Origin: JANXSF01 sp043745195
GTDB taxonomy: Bacteria; Acidobacteriota; Terriglobia; Bryobacterales; Bryobacteraceae
Assembly (NCBI GenBank): GCA_043745195.1
Contig: JAYTTF010000285.1
Location: forward strand, 32,878 to 96,877
Direction: 5' to 3'
Length of the DNA stretch: 64,000 nt
The notes beneath the pieces are model-generated. The model saw nothing but the letters and a program-made list of their open reading frames with translations, did no database searches and had not been told where the DNA came from. The position numbers and the translations under genes were made by a program. Positions 44,092-52,953 of this stretch are shown piece after piece (position 1 is the stretch's first letter; every line of letters starts with the position of its first letter).

Positions 44092-44565
44092 ATGGCTCCA
44101 ATTCTAAGCTCAAATATTCTCCTATCCCTGTTCGACCGTCTGACAGATGAAAAGCCTCGTTTATCCGTGGAAGTTCCGATGAATGACTGGGAACGCATGG
44201 CCGCGCTTAAAAAAAGCGTTGCCAGGGATCTCACGAACCTGCTGAACACACGCATCAGCGAACACGAAATTCCGGAAGAATTCATTGAAGTGCGGCAGTC
44301 CATTGTTGCTTATGGAGTCCATGACTACACGATGAGTCCTGTTGATAAGGAATCAGTCCGGCGTTCCATCGAACGATGCGTTCGCACGTTCGAGCCTCGA
44401 TTGAGAGGCGTTCAGGTTCAATGGCTGGAATCGCAATCCAGTGTCCTGGAATTGCACTATAGAATCTCAGCAACCCTTAAGCCCGACTTGGGGAGCGAGC
44501 CAGTAGCGTTCGATGCTCAACTTCCCATGGAAACCCGGCACTTTAAGGTGAATACAGACCGATGA
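44092..44565 (+). CDS. tssE: T6SS baseplate protein TssE (gp25-like)
   Basis: This 157-residue protein is TssE. It has 'LLSLFDRLTDEKPR' near the start, 'LKKSVARDLTNLLNTR' with the gp25 'EVRQSIVAYGVHDYT' segment, and 'RRSIERCVRTFEPRLRGVQV'. The start ATG 44092 follows the tssA stop by 2 bp; an upstream extension in the same frame overlaps tssA and is not family-like. It overlaps tssF by 4 bp. TssE forms part of the baseplate wedge. Confidence 0.92.
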   Translation: MAPILSSNILLSLFDRLTDEKPRLSVEVPMNDWERMAALKKSVARDLTNLLNTRISEHEIPEEFIEVRQSIVAYGVHDYTMSPVDKESVRRSIERCVRTFEPRLRGVQVQWLESQSSVLELHYRISATLKPDLGSEPVAFDAQLPMETRHFKVNTDR

Positions 44566-46412
44566 GAGACGAGCTATTCGATAAATATGAATCCGAACTA
44601 ACTTTTATCCGCCGCTTGGCTTCGGAGTTTGCCCAAAAGTATCCAAAGGTTGCCGGCCGTCTACACATTCGCGATGACGGAAAAGAAACAACGGATCCGC
44701 ATGTCGAACGGCTCATTCAATCCTTTGCACTGTTGACGGCTCGCATCCGCAGCAAGATGGAGGATGAGTTTCCAGAAATTGTAGAATCTCTCATCAATCT
44801 ACTTTATCCGCACTACCTGCGCCCTATCCCGCCATTGGCCATAGCACAGTTCCAATTCGATCCCAGTCAAACTGGACCAACCGAGGCGGCGCGGATTGAC
44901 GCGGGCGCCGTATTGCATTCTCGTTCCTCAGGAGGAAGTTCCGCATCGTTTCGTACCTCGTATCCGGTTTCCTTATGGCCGCTAAGAATTGAAAGCGCTT
45001 CTCTCAGTTCAGTGTCCAGCGCCAATTTGCAGGATCTTCCCGCAGACGCTAGCTTTGTTCTTCGTATCCGGTTGCAGGCAATTGGTGCCATCAAGCTGGA
45101 GAGTTTGAAAATTCCCTTCTTGCGTTTCTTCCTCAATGGCGAGGAGTCCAAAGTCCATGCCCTCTATGAACTGCTTATGGCGCAATCGATCCAGGTGGAG
45201 GTGCGTTCCACAACTGGTGGCAGTTCGCCGGTTATCCGCCGGCTTCCAGAGGATTGCATCCAACCCGTTGGATTTGGTCCTGAAGACGCCGTTCTGCCCT
45301 ACTCCGACCGGAGCTTTGCCGGATATCGCCTTCTTCAGGAATACTTCCATTTCCCTGAAAAATTCTTCTTCTTTGACGTTACTGGTTTGGATGCCGCGCC
45401 TCTCCCAAACCTTGGTTCCGCTTGCGAGATCTTGATTTTCCTACGTGATTCCGAGCTTCGAGACCGGATCCCCGAAGTTGCCCAAGCCCTCAAGGGCGAT
45501 ATGTTTCAACTCGGATGCACGCCAATCGTCAATTTGTTTTCGCGAACAGCCGAGCCCATCCGGCTGAGTCAAGCGGCCAGCGAATACATGCTAATTCCGG
45601 ACCGCCACCGTCAAATGGCGGCTGAAGTCTATTCTGTTGATAAAGTAGTTTCCAGTTCCGCGATTGGCGAAGAAACCAAGGTATATGAACCCTTCTATTC
45701 GCTTCGCCATACCTATGGCTACGATCGCGAAGAGAGTTGCTTTTGGTATGCCAGACGCGAGCAATCAATGCGTCCCGATGACGCCGGAACCGATGTGTAC
45801 CTATCGCTAGTAGACCTTGCCTTCAATCCAAAACTTCCGCCTACGGAAGTACTTTCCGTCCACATTACTTGCACCAATCGGGATTTTGTTGGCCGCCTGC
45901 GCTGGCAAAGAGAATGGGGAGAACTGGAAGGGGAAGGTCTGCCATTGGTGCAGGCACGTTGTACCGTGCCGCCGAAAATTACACGCAGGCCGCCGCTTGA
46001 GGGGAACCTGCAATGGCGATTGATTTCGCACCTAACCTTGAATCACCTTTCTATTGTGCAAGCCCAAGGAAGCGATGCCCTTCAGGAAATCCTGCGGCTC
46101 TATTGTTTTGACGAAGAAGAGAGCACTCGCCGCCGTATTATGGGAATCACCAATGTCAGTTGCAAAAGCTCCGTGAGCAGAGTCGCCTTCGATGCGGGGA
46201 TCGCATTTTGCCGTGGCCTGGACATCAAGCTTGAATTCGACGAAGAGCAATTCAGAGGCTCCGGCGCCTACTTAATGGCAAGCGTCCTGGAACGTTTCTT
46301 CGCGCTGTATGGCACTCTCAATTCCTATACCAGGTTGACCGCCACCAGTCGGCAAAGAAGTAAGCCAATCCGGTGCTGGGATGCTCGCGCTGGAGAACGG
46401 CGGCTGGCATGA
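44562..46412 (+). CDS. tssF: T6SS baseplate protein TssF
   Basis: This 616-residue protein is TssF (VasA). It shows the canonical opening 'LFDKYESELTFIRRLASEFA' and 'YPKVAGRLHIRDD', then 'DPHVERLIQSFALLTARIR' and 'FPEIVESLINLLYPHYLRP'. Later come 'FHFPEKFFFFDVTGLD' and a C-terminal 'GAYLMASVLERFFALYGTLNSY'. It pairs with TssG in the wedge complex. It overlaps tssG by 4 bp. Confidence 0.94.
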   Translation: MRDELFDKYESELTFIRRLASEFAQKYPKVAGRLHIRDDGKETTDPHVERLIQSFALLTARIRSKMEDEFPEIVESLINLLYPHYLRPIPPLAIAQFQFDPSQTGPTEAARIDAGAVLHSRSSGGSSASFRTSYPVSLWPLRIESASLSSVSSANLQDLPADASFVLRIRLQAIGAIKLESLKIPFLRFFLNGEESKVHALYELLMAQSIQVEVRSTTGGSSPVIRRLPEDCIQPVGFGPEDAVLPYSDRSFAGYRLLQEYFHFPEKFFFFDVTGLDAAPLPNLGSACEILIFLRDSELRDRIPEVAQALKGDMFQLGCTPIVNLFSRTAEPIRLSQAASEYMLIPDRHRQMAAEVYSVDKVVSSSAIGEETKVYEPFYSLRHTYGYDREESCFWYARREQSMRPDDAGTDVYLSLVDLAFNPKLPPTEVLSVHITCTNRDFVGRLRWQREWGELEGEGLPLVQARCTVPPKITRRPPLEGNLQWRLISHLTLNHLSIVQAQGSDALQEILRLYCFDEEESTRRRIMGITNVSCKSSVSRVAFDAGIAFCRGLDIKLEFDEEQFRGSGAYLMASVLERFFALYGTLNSYTRLTATSRQRSKPIRCWDARAGERRLA

Positions 46413-47422
46413 GACCTCCGATCCTTCCGCTGGATGAGCAATTTTTCGAGCATCCCTACCGGTTTGACTTTTTCCAGGCAGTGCGGCTCCTTTCCTTAAT
46501 TTTGAATGACCGTGGTCTGGGCGCAAGCGATCTTCCCTCCGAGGAAATCGTCCGTTTCAAAGTGCGTCAGAGCCTGGAATTTCCCGCCAGTTCCATTCAC
46601 TCGCTCGACACTGAGCTTGATCCGCCGCGCATGACCGTGAGTTTCTTTGGGTTGACCGGCGTCCAGGGAGTTCTACCGCATCACTATACGGAACACCTCA
46701 TTGCCAGGGCTGTGGATAAGGACTTCGCCATGTCCGAATTCCTTGATATTTTCAACCACCGGCTGATTTCTTTCTTCTACCGCGCCTGGGAAAAACATCA
46801 CTTTCCCGTCCGATACCAAGTGGCGCGGGCACGTGGACAGTCCGACAACATTTCCCATTACTTGCTGGACTTGGTAGGGTTAGGCACCAATGGGCTGTTG
46901 GGTCGACTTAAGACACCCGGGCATGATCTGCTGTTGTATGCTGGCCTGCTGGCACAAGCCCCGCATTCCGCATCCGCGCTGCAGGGGATGCTACGCGACT
47001 ATTTCGGTGTTTCTGTTGACGTCGAACAAAATGAGGGAGAGTGGTATCCGCTTCCGGCCAGTGAAATATGCGATTTAAGTGGAACGGGCATCCGTAACCA
47101 GTTAGGAGAAGGAGCGGTTGCGGGCGATGCGGTTTACGATCCGCAAGCAGGCATCCGGATTGTTGTTGGCCCTTTGGAGTTGGAGAAATTCCTCGCCTTT
47201 CTTCCGGACGGAGATGCCGCACCGAAGCTGCAGGAAATCGTCAGATTATTCATCGGGGGTGCATTGATGGCAAGCTGGCAGCCTATCCTCAATGCCAAGG
47301 AAGTACCACGGTGCAGGCTGGGCGATGAGACTCTAGCTGGACCGAGGCTTGGATGGACGGCATGGCTCAAGACTGAAGAGTTTGAAGAGGCGGCGGATGA
47401 TGCGGTGTTTGAGATTGCTTGA
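46409..47422 (+). CDS. tssG: T6SS baseplate protein TssG
   Basis: This 337-residue protein is TssG (VasB). Motifs are 'PYRFDFFQAVRLL', 'FFGLTGVQGVLPHHYTEHLI', 'FLDIFNHRLISFFYRAWEKH' and 'GMLRDYFGVSVDVEQN'. ATG 46409 overlaps the tssF stop and gives the family-typical start; an upstream ATG at 46373 would overlap tssF more. It ends the core plus-strand T6SS operon. Confidence 0.93.
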   Translation: MRPPILPLDEQFFEHPYRFDFFQAVRLLSLILNDRGLGASDLPSEEIVRFKVRQSLEFPASSIHSLDTELDPPRMTVSFFGLTGVQGVLPHHYTEHLIARAVDKDFAMSEFLDIFNHRLISFFYRAWEKHHFPVRYQVARARGQSDNISHYLLDLVGLGTNGLLGRLKTPGHDLLLYAGLLAQAPHSASALQGMLRDYFGVSVDVEQNEGEWYPLPASEICDLSGTGIRNQLGEGAVAGDAVYDPQAGIRIVVGPLELEKFLAFLPDGDAAPKLQEIVRLFIGGALMASWQPILNAKEVPRCRLGDETLAGPRLGWTAWLKTEEFEEAADDAVFEIA

Positions 47423-47791
47423 CTTGGCTTGGAAAGTCATCAACAGAATATTGCCGTAGTTTTGGCCATGAGAGTAAAAATGGTATGAAACATTGCAGAT
47501 CAAAGCGTCAAACTCGCCATCGGGCGTTGACACGGCTCCGAATGAACGCGAAGACCAACTTTGGCGAATATAAGGAGTCATTTCAGCTGATACGGCGTTT
47601 AGTTGAAGAAGACTTTTGCCACGCTTAATATCAGCTATGTACCTGCTGTAAGCGTGCCTGTCAAAAGAAGACTCCCCCTTATAGGGAAGATATTCCAAAT
47701 TGGTGGAAGTCATCCACAGCCTCCTCAGTCAGTTCGGTACGCATAGGCGGATGTACTCAATGATACTCTAAATAAAAGAAATTGAGGGCAA
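47423..47791. other. Intergenic region between tssG and the FHA-transglycosylase gene
   Basis: No supported gene. A 126-codon minus-strand frame (47333-47713) starts 'MTSTNLEYLPYKG' but overlaps the tssG 3' end and has no recognisable motif. It could be a short orphan gene or chance. The region probably carries the promoter of the FHA gene, which has GAGGG before its ATG. Confidence 0.35.
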
Positions 47792-49258
47792 ATGACCCCT
47801 GGCATCCCTGGCATAAAGAATTCGTCCAAAATTCGCGTTGAAGCAGACATGTTCAAGTATCGTGAACGCGACTACACTTTTCGTCAGGACTTCCGAATCG
47901 GGCGCCGTGACGATGCTGAAGTTTGTATCAAAGACGAATTTGTCAGCCGTTACCATGCTGAGGTCGTCTTCGACAACGGCAAGTGGTGGGTGCGCGACTT
48001 AGATAGCAGCAACGGCATTTTTGTGGATGGGGTGCGGGTCCAGTCCAAACAAATCGAGGATACGCTAAGCGTCCGGCTGGGGGTGGAGGGCCCGTTCGTG
48101 ACGCTCATTCTCCAACTGCCTATTCCGGCCAGCGCAATTCCAGCCGCCCGCCCTCTGGAAGTTGCAGACGCCATCGACCGCTATTTTGATTCTGGCAATA
48201 ACCAGCCCGTGGGCGAACACACCATGATCGTGCGCAAAGCTTTTGAGCAAGTGCAAAAAAAACAGAAGCGCCGCTATGGCGGAGTCTTCGCTTTGCTGGG
48301 CCTTTGTCTGTGCGGCTTGGCTGGCTACACTTGGTACTTACATAAGGATTTCGCCCAAAGAACCAACACGGCTTTGGAACTGTTCTATTCCATGAAGGAA
48401 TTGGATCTGCAAATTGCCGGTGTGGAAAAGCTGGTGTCTGATGCAGGTAGCCAACAAGGCGCGGAAGCAATTCAGAAATTCCGCGAGCGTCGTAAGGGAA
48501 TGGAGAAGAACTACGATAGCTTCCTCAACACTCTCCATGTATATGACGCGAAGTTATCACCGCAACAACGCTTGATCCTGCGCATTGCTCGTATTTTTGG
48601 TGAATCGGAGCTTGCTCTTCCGCCAGACTTCATGGCAGAGATTGAGGTGTATATAGGAAAGTGGAAATCGTCCAACCGCTTGGCGAAAGCCTTGAAAACG
48701 GCGCAAGACAATGGTTATATTCCTGTCATTGCCAGGGAACTCCTGGCCCAGGATTTGCCACCACAATTCCTGTACATGGCGCTCCAGGAAAGCAATTTCG
48801 ATGCTTATATCAGTGGTCCGCCAACCCGCAGCGGGATCGCCAAAGGGATGTGGCAGTTTGTGCCTGAGACTGCTTTGAAATATGGCTTGAGGCTAGGTCC
48901 TTTGGTCGATTTGCCGAGACCAGACCCTGCAGATGACCGGCACCACTGGGATAGAGCGACCAAAGCTGCCGTGTCCTACCTGAAGGACTTATATCGCACT
49001 GACGCCCAAGCCTCGGGCTTCCTGGTCATGTCTTGCTACAACTGGGGAGAAGACAGCGTTATCCCATTAGTTCGGAAAATGCCGGCTAATCCGAAGGACC
49101 GTAACTTTTGGAGGTTGTTGGCCCAAGGGAAGGAGCACATACCCAAAGAAACGTACGACTACGTTTTCTATATTGCTTCTGCGGCCGTAATCGGCGAAAA
49201 CCCCCGCTTGTTTGGATTCGATTTCGATGGTCCTCTCGCATTTCTGGAAAACCGTTAG
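47792..49258 (+). CDS. FHA domain-TM-lytic transglycosylase fusion protein
   Basis: This 488-residue protein joins three parts. Residues about 20-110 are an FHA phosphothreonine-binding domain ('FRIGRRDDAEVCI', 'SRYHAEV', 'DLDSSNGIFVDG'). A membrane helix lies at about 165-182. Residues about 310-455 are an SLT-type lytic transglycosylase, with catalytic Glu 333 in 'ALQESNFDAYISG', then 'GIAKGMWQFVPETALKYGL' and 'VMSCYNWGED'. FHA should be cytoplasmic and the muramidase periplasmic. In T6SS loci FHA proteins respond to PpkA-type kinases, so this gene may link phosphorylation to local peptidoglycan opening. That link is inferred. Confidence 0.85.
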   Translation: MTPGIPGIKNSSKIRVEADMFKYRERDYTFRQDFRIGRRDDAEVCIKDEFVSRYHAEVVFDNGKWWVRDLDSSNGIFVDGVRVQSKQIEDTLSVRLGVEGPFVTLILQLPIPASAIPAARPLEVADAIDRYFDSGNNQPVGEHTMIVRKAFEQVQKKQKRRYGGVFALLGLCLCGLAGYTWYLHKDFAQRTNTALELFYSMKELDLQIAGVEKLVSDAGSQQGAEAIQKFRERRKGMEKNYDSFLNTLHVYDAKLSPQQRLILRIARIFGESELALPPDFMAEIEVYIGKWKSSNRLAKALKTAQDNGYIPVIARELLAQDLPPQFLYMALQESNFDAYISGPPTRSGIAKGMWQFVPETALKYGLRLGPLVDLPRPDPADDRHHWDRATKAAVSYLKDLYRTDAQASGFLVMSCYNWGEDSVIPLVRKMPANPKDRNFWRLLAQGKEHIPKETYDYVFYIASAAVIGENPRLFGFDFDGPLAFLENR

Positions 49259-49783
49259 CTCAGGGGCTGGCCAACCTATAGACCGAGGATACGATAACTC
49301 ATTTGGATCCTGCTTCCTTCCGCCAATTGCAATTCTATCGTGTTGACACAGCTCCGACTGCAAGGTGAAGAAAAAGTTGCTGAGTTCAGGTTTCCGTGAT
49401 TGCAGAGGAGTCCGATCCATTCCGTCTTGTCGGTTTCGGCGAGGATAATTGTTTTGAGCTTACTATGGCGAAATGGAAGTATCTCCAAAAGGCGTGGGAC
49501 GAGCGGCCCAAGGAAGAGCGGTGATTCTGGTTGAAGAAGATGGAAGCCTTTTTGAAGCCTTTCGGAAATCCTTGTTGCCAGCTCGCGCTATGTACATTAG
49601 CGGCCACAAGGCTGATTGGATTTTGCGACACGACATCATGAGCGATGATCGGTAAAGCCGCATCGGTTAAGATGCAGAACTTGTTCGATGAAAAATTGAT
49701 ACGAAAAAGGCAGGGAAAGACAAAAAAGTTGCAAAGTCGCGGCCTAAGCGCTCTACTGACTAGCTGTATGTGATTGAAAAGAA
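49259..49783. other. Intergenic region before tRNA-Lys
   Basis: No recognised gene. Small frames exist on both strands: a minus-strand 70-codon frame at 49276-49488 and a plus-strand 60-codon frame at 49473-49655. They lack ribosome sites and known motifs. The minus-strand frame ending in 'LAEGSRIQMSYRILGL' is the most protein-like but is not called. Confidence 0.35.
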
Positions 49784-49859
49784 TGGTGAGCCGGGCGGGG
49801 CTCGAACCCGCGACCACCGCATTAAAAGTGCGATGCTCTACCAACTGAGCTACCGGCTC
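49784..49859 (-). tRNA. tRNA-Lys (anticodon UUU)
   Basis: The minus strand folds into a full tRNA: acceptor GAGCCGG/CCGGCTC, D-arm with AGCTCAGTTGGTAGAGC, anticodon loop CTTTTAA (anticodon TTT at 49824-49826), T-arm CGGGTTCGAGCCCCG, discriminator A and an encoded CCA at 49784-49786. All stems pair. The gene lies between the T6SS locus and ahcY. Confidence 0.97.
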
Positions 49860-49973
49860 ATAAAAGTCAGTTGCAGTCAAAAACATGAATCCAACTGACA
49901 TGACTTTCTATTTTAGCATGCGTAGCCGCAAGGACCAATTTATGCGGCTCAATTGATGGCTTTTTCCAAAAAG

Positions 49974-50005
49974 AAAAACCGGCCAGAAGCATGCTTCCAA
50001 CCGGT
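49974..50005 (-). terminator. Rho-independent terminator of ahcY
   Basis: Read on the minus strand, ACCGG pairs with CCGGT around an inner palindrome GAAGCATGCTTC, and a run of five T follows. It starts about 20 bp after the ahcY stop. Structure and position fit an intrinsic terminator. Confidence 0.8.
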
Positions 50006-50025
50006 CTTTTCTCTGGTAAACCAGC

Positions 50026-51444
50026 TTAGTAGCGGTAGGAATCCGATTTGTACGGACCTTCTACAGGAACTCCAATGTAATCGGCTTGACGCTGCGTCAG
50101 GGTAGTCAGCTTTACGCCAATTTTCTCCAAGTGCAAACGAGCCACTTCTTCGTCCAATGCCTTTGGAAGGGTGTAGACTCCAACCTTGTACGAATCCTTG
50201 TTCTTCCACAAATCCAGTTGAGCCAGTGTCTGATTGGCAAAGCTGTTGGACATGACAAAGCTGGGATGGCCAGTAGCGCATCCGAGATTTACCAATCGTC
50301 CTTCGGCCAACATGAAGATGCTGTTGCCGCCGGGGAAAGTATACATATCCACCTGCGGTTTAATATTGGTACGCTTCACACCTGCGGTTGTGTTCAACAA
50401 GTCCACTTGAATTTCATTGTCAAAGTGGCCAATGTTACAAACAATCGCCTGATCCTTCATGTTTGCCATGTGCTCGAAGGTGATGATGTCTACGTTGCCA
50501 GTGGTGGTAACGTAAATGTCTCCACGGCCCATAGTTTCTTCAATAGTAGTCACCTCGTAGCCTTCCATCGCCGCTTGCAACGCGTTGATAGGATCGATTT
50601 CAGTGACCACCACTCGAGCGCCCATGCCGCGCAAGGACTGTGCGGAACCCTTGCCCACGTCTCCGTAACCGCAAACGACTGCAATTTTGCCGGCCAACAT
50701 TACGTCGGTAGCGCGCTTGATGCCATCTGCCAAGGATTCACGGCAACCGTAAAGATTATCGAACTTCGACTTGGTGACAGAATCATTAACATTAATAGCA
50801 GGCACCAACAACTTGCCTTCCTGGTGCATTTTGTACAAGCGGTGGACGCCGGTGGTGGTCTCTTCTGAAACACCGCGCCAGGACTTTACCATGCTGGTCC
50901 AGATCTTCGGATTGCTTGCATGTACTTTCTTCAGCAAATTCTTAATAACTGATTCTTCATGGCTCTCCGATGGGGTGTTTACCCAATCGCTGCCCAGTTC
51001 CAGTTCGTAGCCTTTGTGAATCAGGAGGGTGACGTCGCCACCATCATCTACTACAAGTTCTGGTCCTTTGCCATCTGGATGAAAGACAGCCTGCAATGTG
51101 CAGTCCCAGTACTCTTCCAAAGTTTCACCCTTCCAGGCAAACACCGGTACATCGGCAGCGGCGATTGCTGCGGCAGCGTGGTCTTGCGTGGAAAAAATAT
51201 TGCAGCTTGCCCAGCGGACGCTGGCTCCGAGGTCAACCAGGGTTTCAATCAAAACCGCCGTCTGGATGGTCATATGTAGTGAGCCGGTTATTCGAACACC
51301 GGCTAAAGGTTTGGAAACCGCATGTTTCTTGCGGATTGACATCAGTCCGGGCATCTCCTGCTCGGCGATGGAAATCTCTTTACGGCCCCAGTCTGCCAAT
51401 TTGATGTCGGCGACTTTAAAATCAGTGATGGTTGCTGTTTTCAT
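50026..51444 (-). CDS. ahcY: S-adenosylhomocysteinase
   Basis: This protein of about 472 residues hydrolyses S-adenosylhomocysteine to adenosine and homocysteine in the methyl cycle. It carries 'ASCNIFSTQDHAAAAIA', 'NVNDSVTKSKFDN', the NAD-binding 'VCGYGDVGKGSAQSLRGMGA' and the C-terminal '..GPYKSDSYRY', which ends in the family's Lys/Tyr pattern. Several in-frame ATG codons precede it (51444, 51450, 51465); the third is chosen because families begin near 'TDFKVADIKLADWG'. It lies downstream of the NtrC-type regulator (gap about 75 bp) and ends at a clear terminator. Confidence 0.95.
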   Translation of the reverse strand: MKTATITDFKVADIKLADWGRKEISIAEQEMPGLMSIRKKHAVSKPLAGVRITGSLHMTIQTAVLIETLVDLGASVRWASCNIFSTQDHAAAAIAAADVPVFAWKGETLEEYWDCTLQAVFHPDGKGPELVVDDGGDVTLLIHKGYELELGSDWVNTPSESHEESVIKNLLKKVHASNPKIWTSMVKSWRGVSEETTTGVHRLYKMHQEGKLLVPAINVNDSVTKSKFDNLYGCRESLADGIKRATDVMLAGKIAVVCGYGDVGKGSAQSLRGMGARVVVTEIDPINALQAAMEGYEVTTIEETMGRGDIYVTTTGNVDIITFEHMANMKDQAIVCNIGHFDNEIQVDLLNTTAGVKRTNIKPQVDMYTFPGGNSIFMLAEGRLVNLGCATGHPSFVMSNSFANQTLAQLDLWKNKDSYKVGVYTLPKALDEEVARLHLEKIGVKLTTLTQRQADYIGVPVEGPYKSDSYRY

Positions 51445-51519
51445 TTTCATACTTCTGACTACCATTTTAGCTCAATCGATTCTTTTTTACATGAAGGGAG
51501 CGGTTGAGGATTAGAACGG

Positions 51520-52953
51520 CTATAAGTTCCGCTTACGAATCTCAATACTTAGACGTTTGATTTTCTGGTTGAGGGTGGACAAAGGAATGTGCAGCCGTTC
51601 AGCCGCTTCAGTCTGACTATAACCGGCTTCATCCAACATCTGAAGAATTTTAGCCCGCTCAAAATCGGCCACCATTTCATAGAGCGAGGCGTCGGATGGA
51701 AGATTTCCACTCGAATCGTGACGAATCCGCATCCCGCCCGCCTGCAACAGCTGTTCTGGGAGAACGTTCGCCGGCACAATTGCCGTTGACGCCAGAACCA
51801 CTGCGCGCTCCACTGCATTCTCTAGTTCACGGACGTTGCCTGGCCAGGAATGCTCCATGATCAGGTGCATTGCTTCCGGCTCAAACTGCAACACTGCCTG
51901 CCCTTGCGGATTTAGAAACTTTTCATTTTCCCGGCAATACTTGTTAAAAAAATGTTCAATCAGCGGAGGGATATCTTCTTTCCGATCACGCAAGGGAGGA
52001 AGTTGAACATTGATTACGTTCAGCCGGTAATAAAGGTCTTCCCGGAATCGCCCATCCTCTACCAACCGCTTCAACTCAGAGTTAGTAGCTGCAAGGACCC
52101 TGACATCCACTTTCATTGTTTCAGTGGATCCCAAGGGCATGAACTCCCGCTCCTGAATCACGCGAAGCAGTTTCGCTTGGGTCTCTAGATTTACCGTGCC
52201 GATTTCATCAAAGAAAATGGTGCCCAGGTTGGCAGTTTCAAAGCAACCTTTATGTGTGGTTACCGCTCCGGTAAAGGCCCCTTTCACATGGCCGAACAAA
52301 GTGGATTCCAGTAATTCGGCGGGCAGCGAACCGCTGTTGACGGCAATGAATGGGTGATCCGCTCTCGGCGAATTAGTGTGAATAGCCTTGGCGATCAGTT
52401 CCTTCCCTGTGCCGGTTTCCCCTGTAATCAGGATAGTTGTACGGCTGGAGGCAATCTGACTCACCAGATCCAGAATGCGCAGCATGCGGTCACTTTTGCC
52501 AACGATGTTCGGGAAACTATAGCGTTGCTTTAGGGCGCGCTTCAGTTCCCGGTTCTCGTGCTCCAACCGGCTTTTCATGATCTGGCGATCAATTTCGATC
52601 AGCAGCTTTTCGTTGTCCCACGGCTTTGAAAAATAGTCATTGGCACCATTCTTCAAAGCTTGAACGGCAACGTCCAACGATCCATAGGCCGTAATCAGAA
52701 ATACAGGAGTGGTAGTGTCTCGTTGCCGGAATTCTTTCAGGAAGTCGATCCCTGATTTGTCGGGCAACATTAGATCAAGCAGCACTAAATCAAAAGAGGT
52801 ATTTTCCAGCCTGGCCAACCCTTCGTTGGCATTCACGGCTTGATCTACTCGGTAGTTTTCCAGGTTGAGAAGAGTTTCAAGACCCTCACGGATATCTTCT
52901 TCATCATCGACAATTAGGATTCGCGCCCGCGGTGCTTCGCTTGCGTCACGCAT
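51520..52953 (-). CDS. Sigma-54-dependent NtrC-family response regulator
   Basis: This 477-residue protein has a receiver domain (about 10-125) with phosphoacceptor Asp in 'LVLLDLMLPD'. The sigma-54 activator AAA+ domain (about 150-390) has Walker A 'GETGTGKE' and the sigma-54 contact motif 'GAFTGA'. A Fis-type helix-turn-helix lies at the end ('GYSQTEAAERLHIPLSTL'). All elements needed to activate sigma-54 promoters are present. It overlaps the kinase gene by 8 bp, so the two form one two-component system. Its targets are not shown by the sequence. Confidence 0.94.
   Translation of the reverse strand: MRDASEAPRARILIVDDEEDIREGLETLLNLENYRVDQAVNANEGLARLENTSFDLVLLDLMLPDKSGIDFLKEFRQRDTTTPVFLITAYGSLDVAVQALKNGANDYFSKPWDNEKLLIEIDRQIMKSRLEHENRELKRALKQRYSFPNIVGKSDRMLRILDLVSQIASSRTTILITGETGTGKELIAKAIHTNSPRADHPFIAVNSGSLPAELLESTLFGHVKGAFTGAVTTHKGCFETANLGTIFFDEIGTVNLETQAKLLRVIQEREFMPLGSTETMKVDVRVLAATNSELKRLVEDGRFREDLYYRLNVINVQLPPLRDRKEDIPPLIEHFFNKYCRENEKFLNPQGQAVLQFEPEAMHLIMEHSWPGNVRELENAVERAVVLASTAIVPANVLPEQLLQAGGMRIRHDSSGNLPSDASLYEMVADFERAKILQMLDEAGYSQTEAAERLHIPLSTLNQKIKRLSIEIRKRNL

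Noticed and set aside
49386..49901. 171-codon minus-strand frame across tRNA-Lys
   Set aside because: Contains the typical translated-tRNA peptide 'VEHRTFNAVVAGSSPAR'; the tRNA is the real feature.
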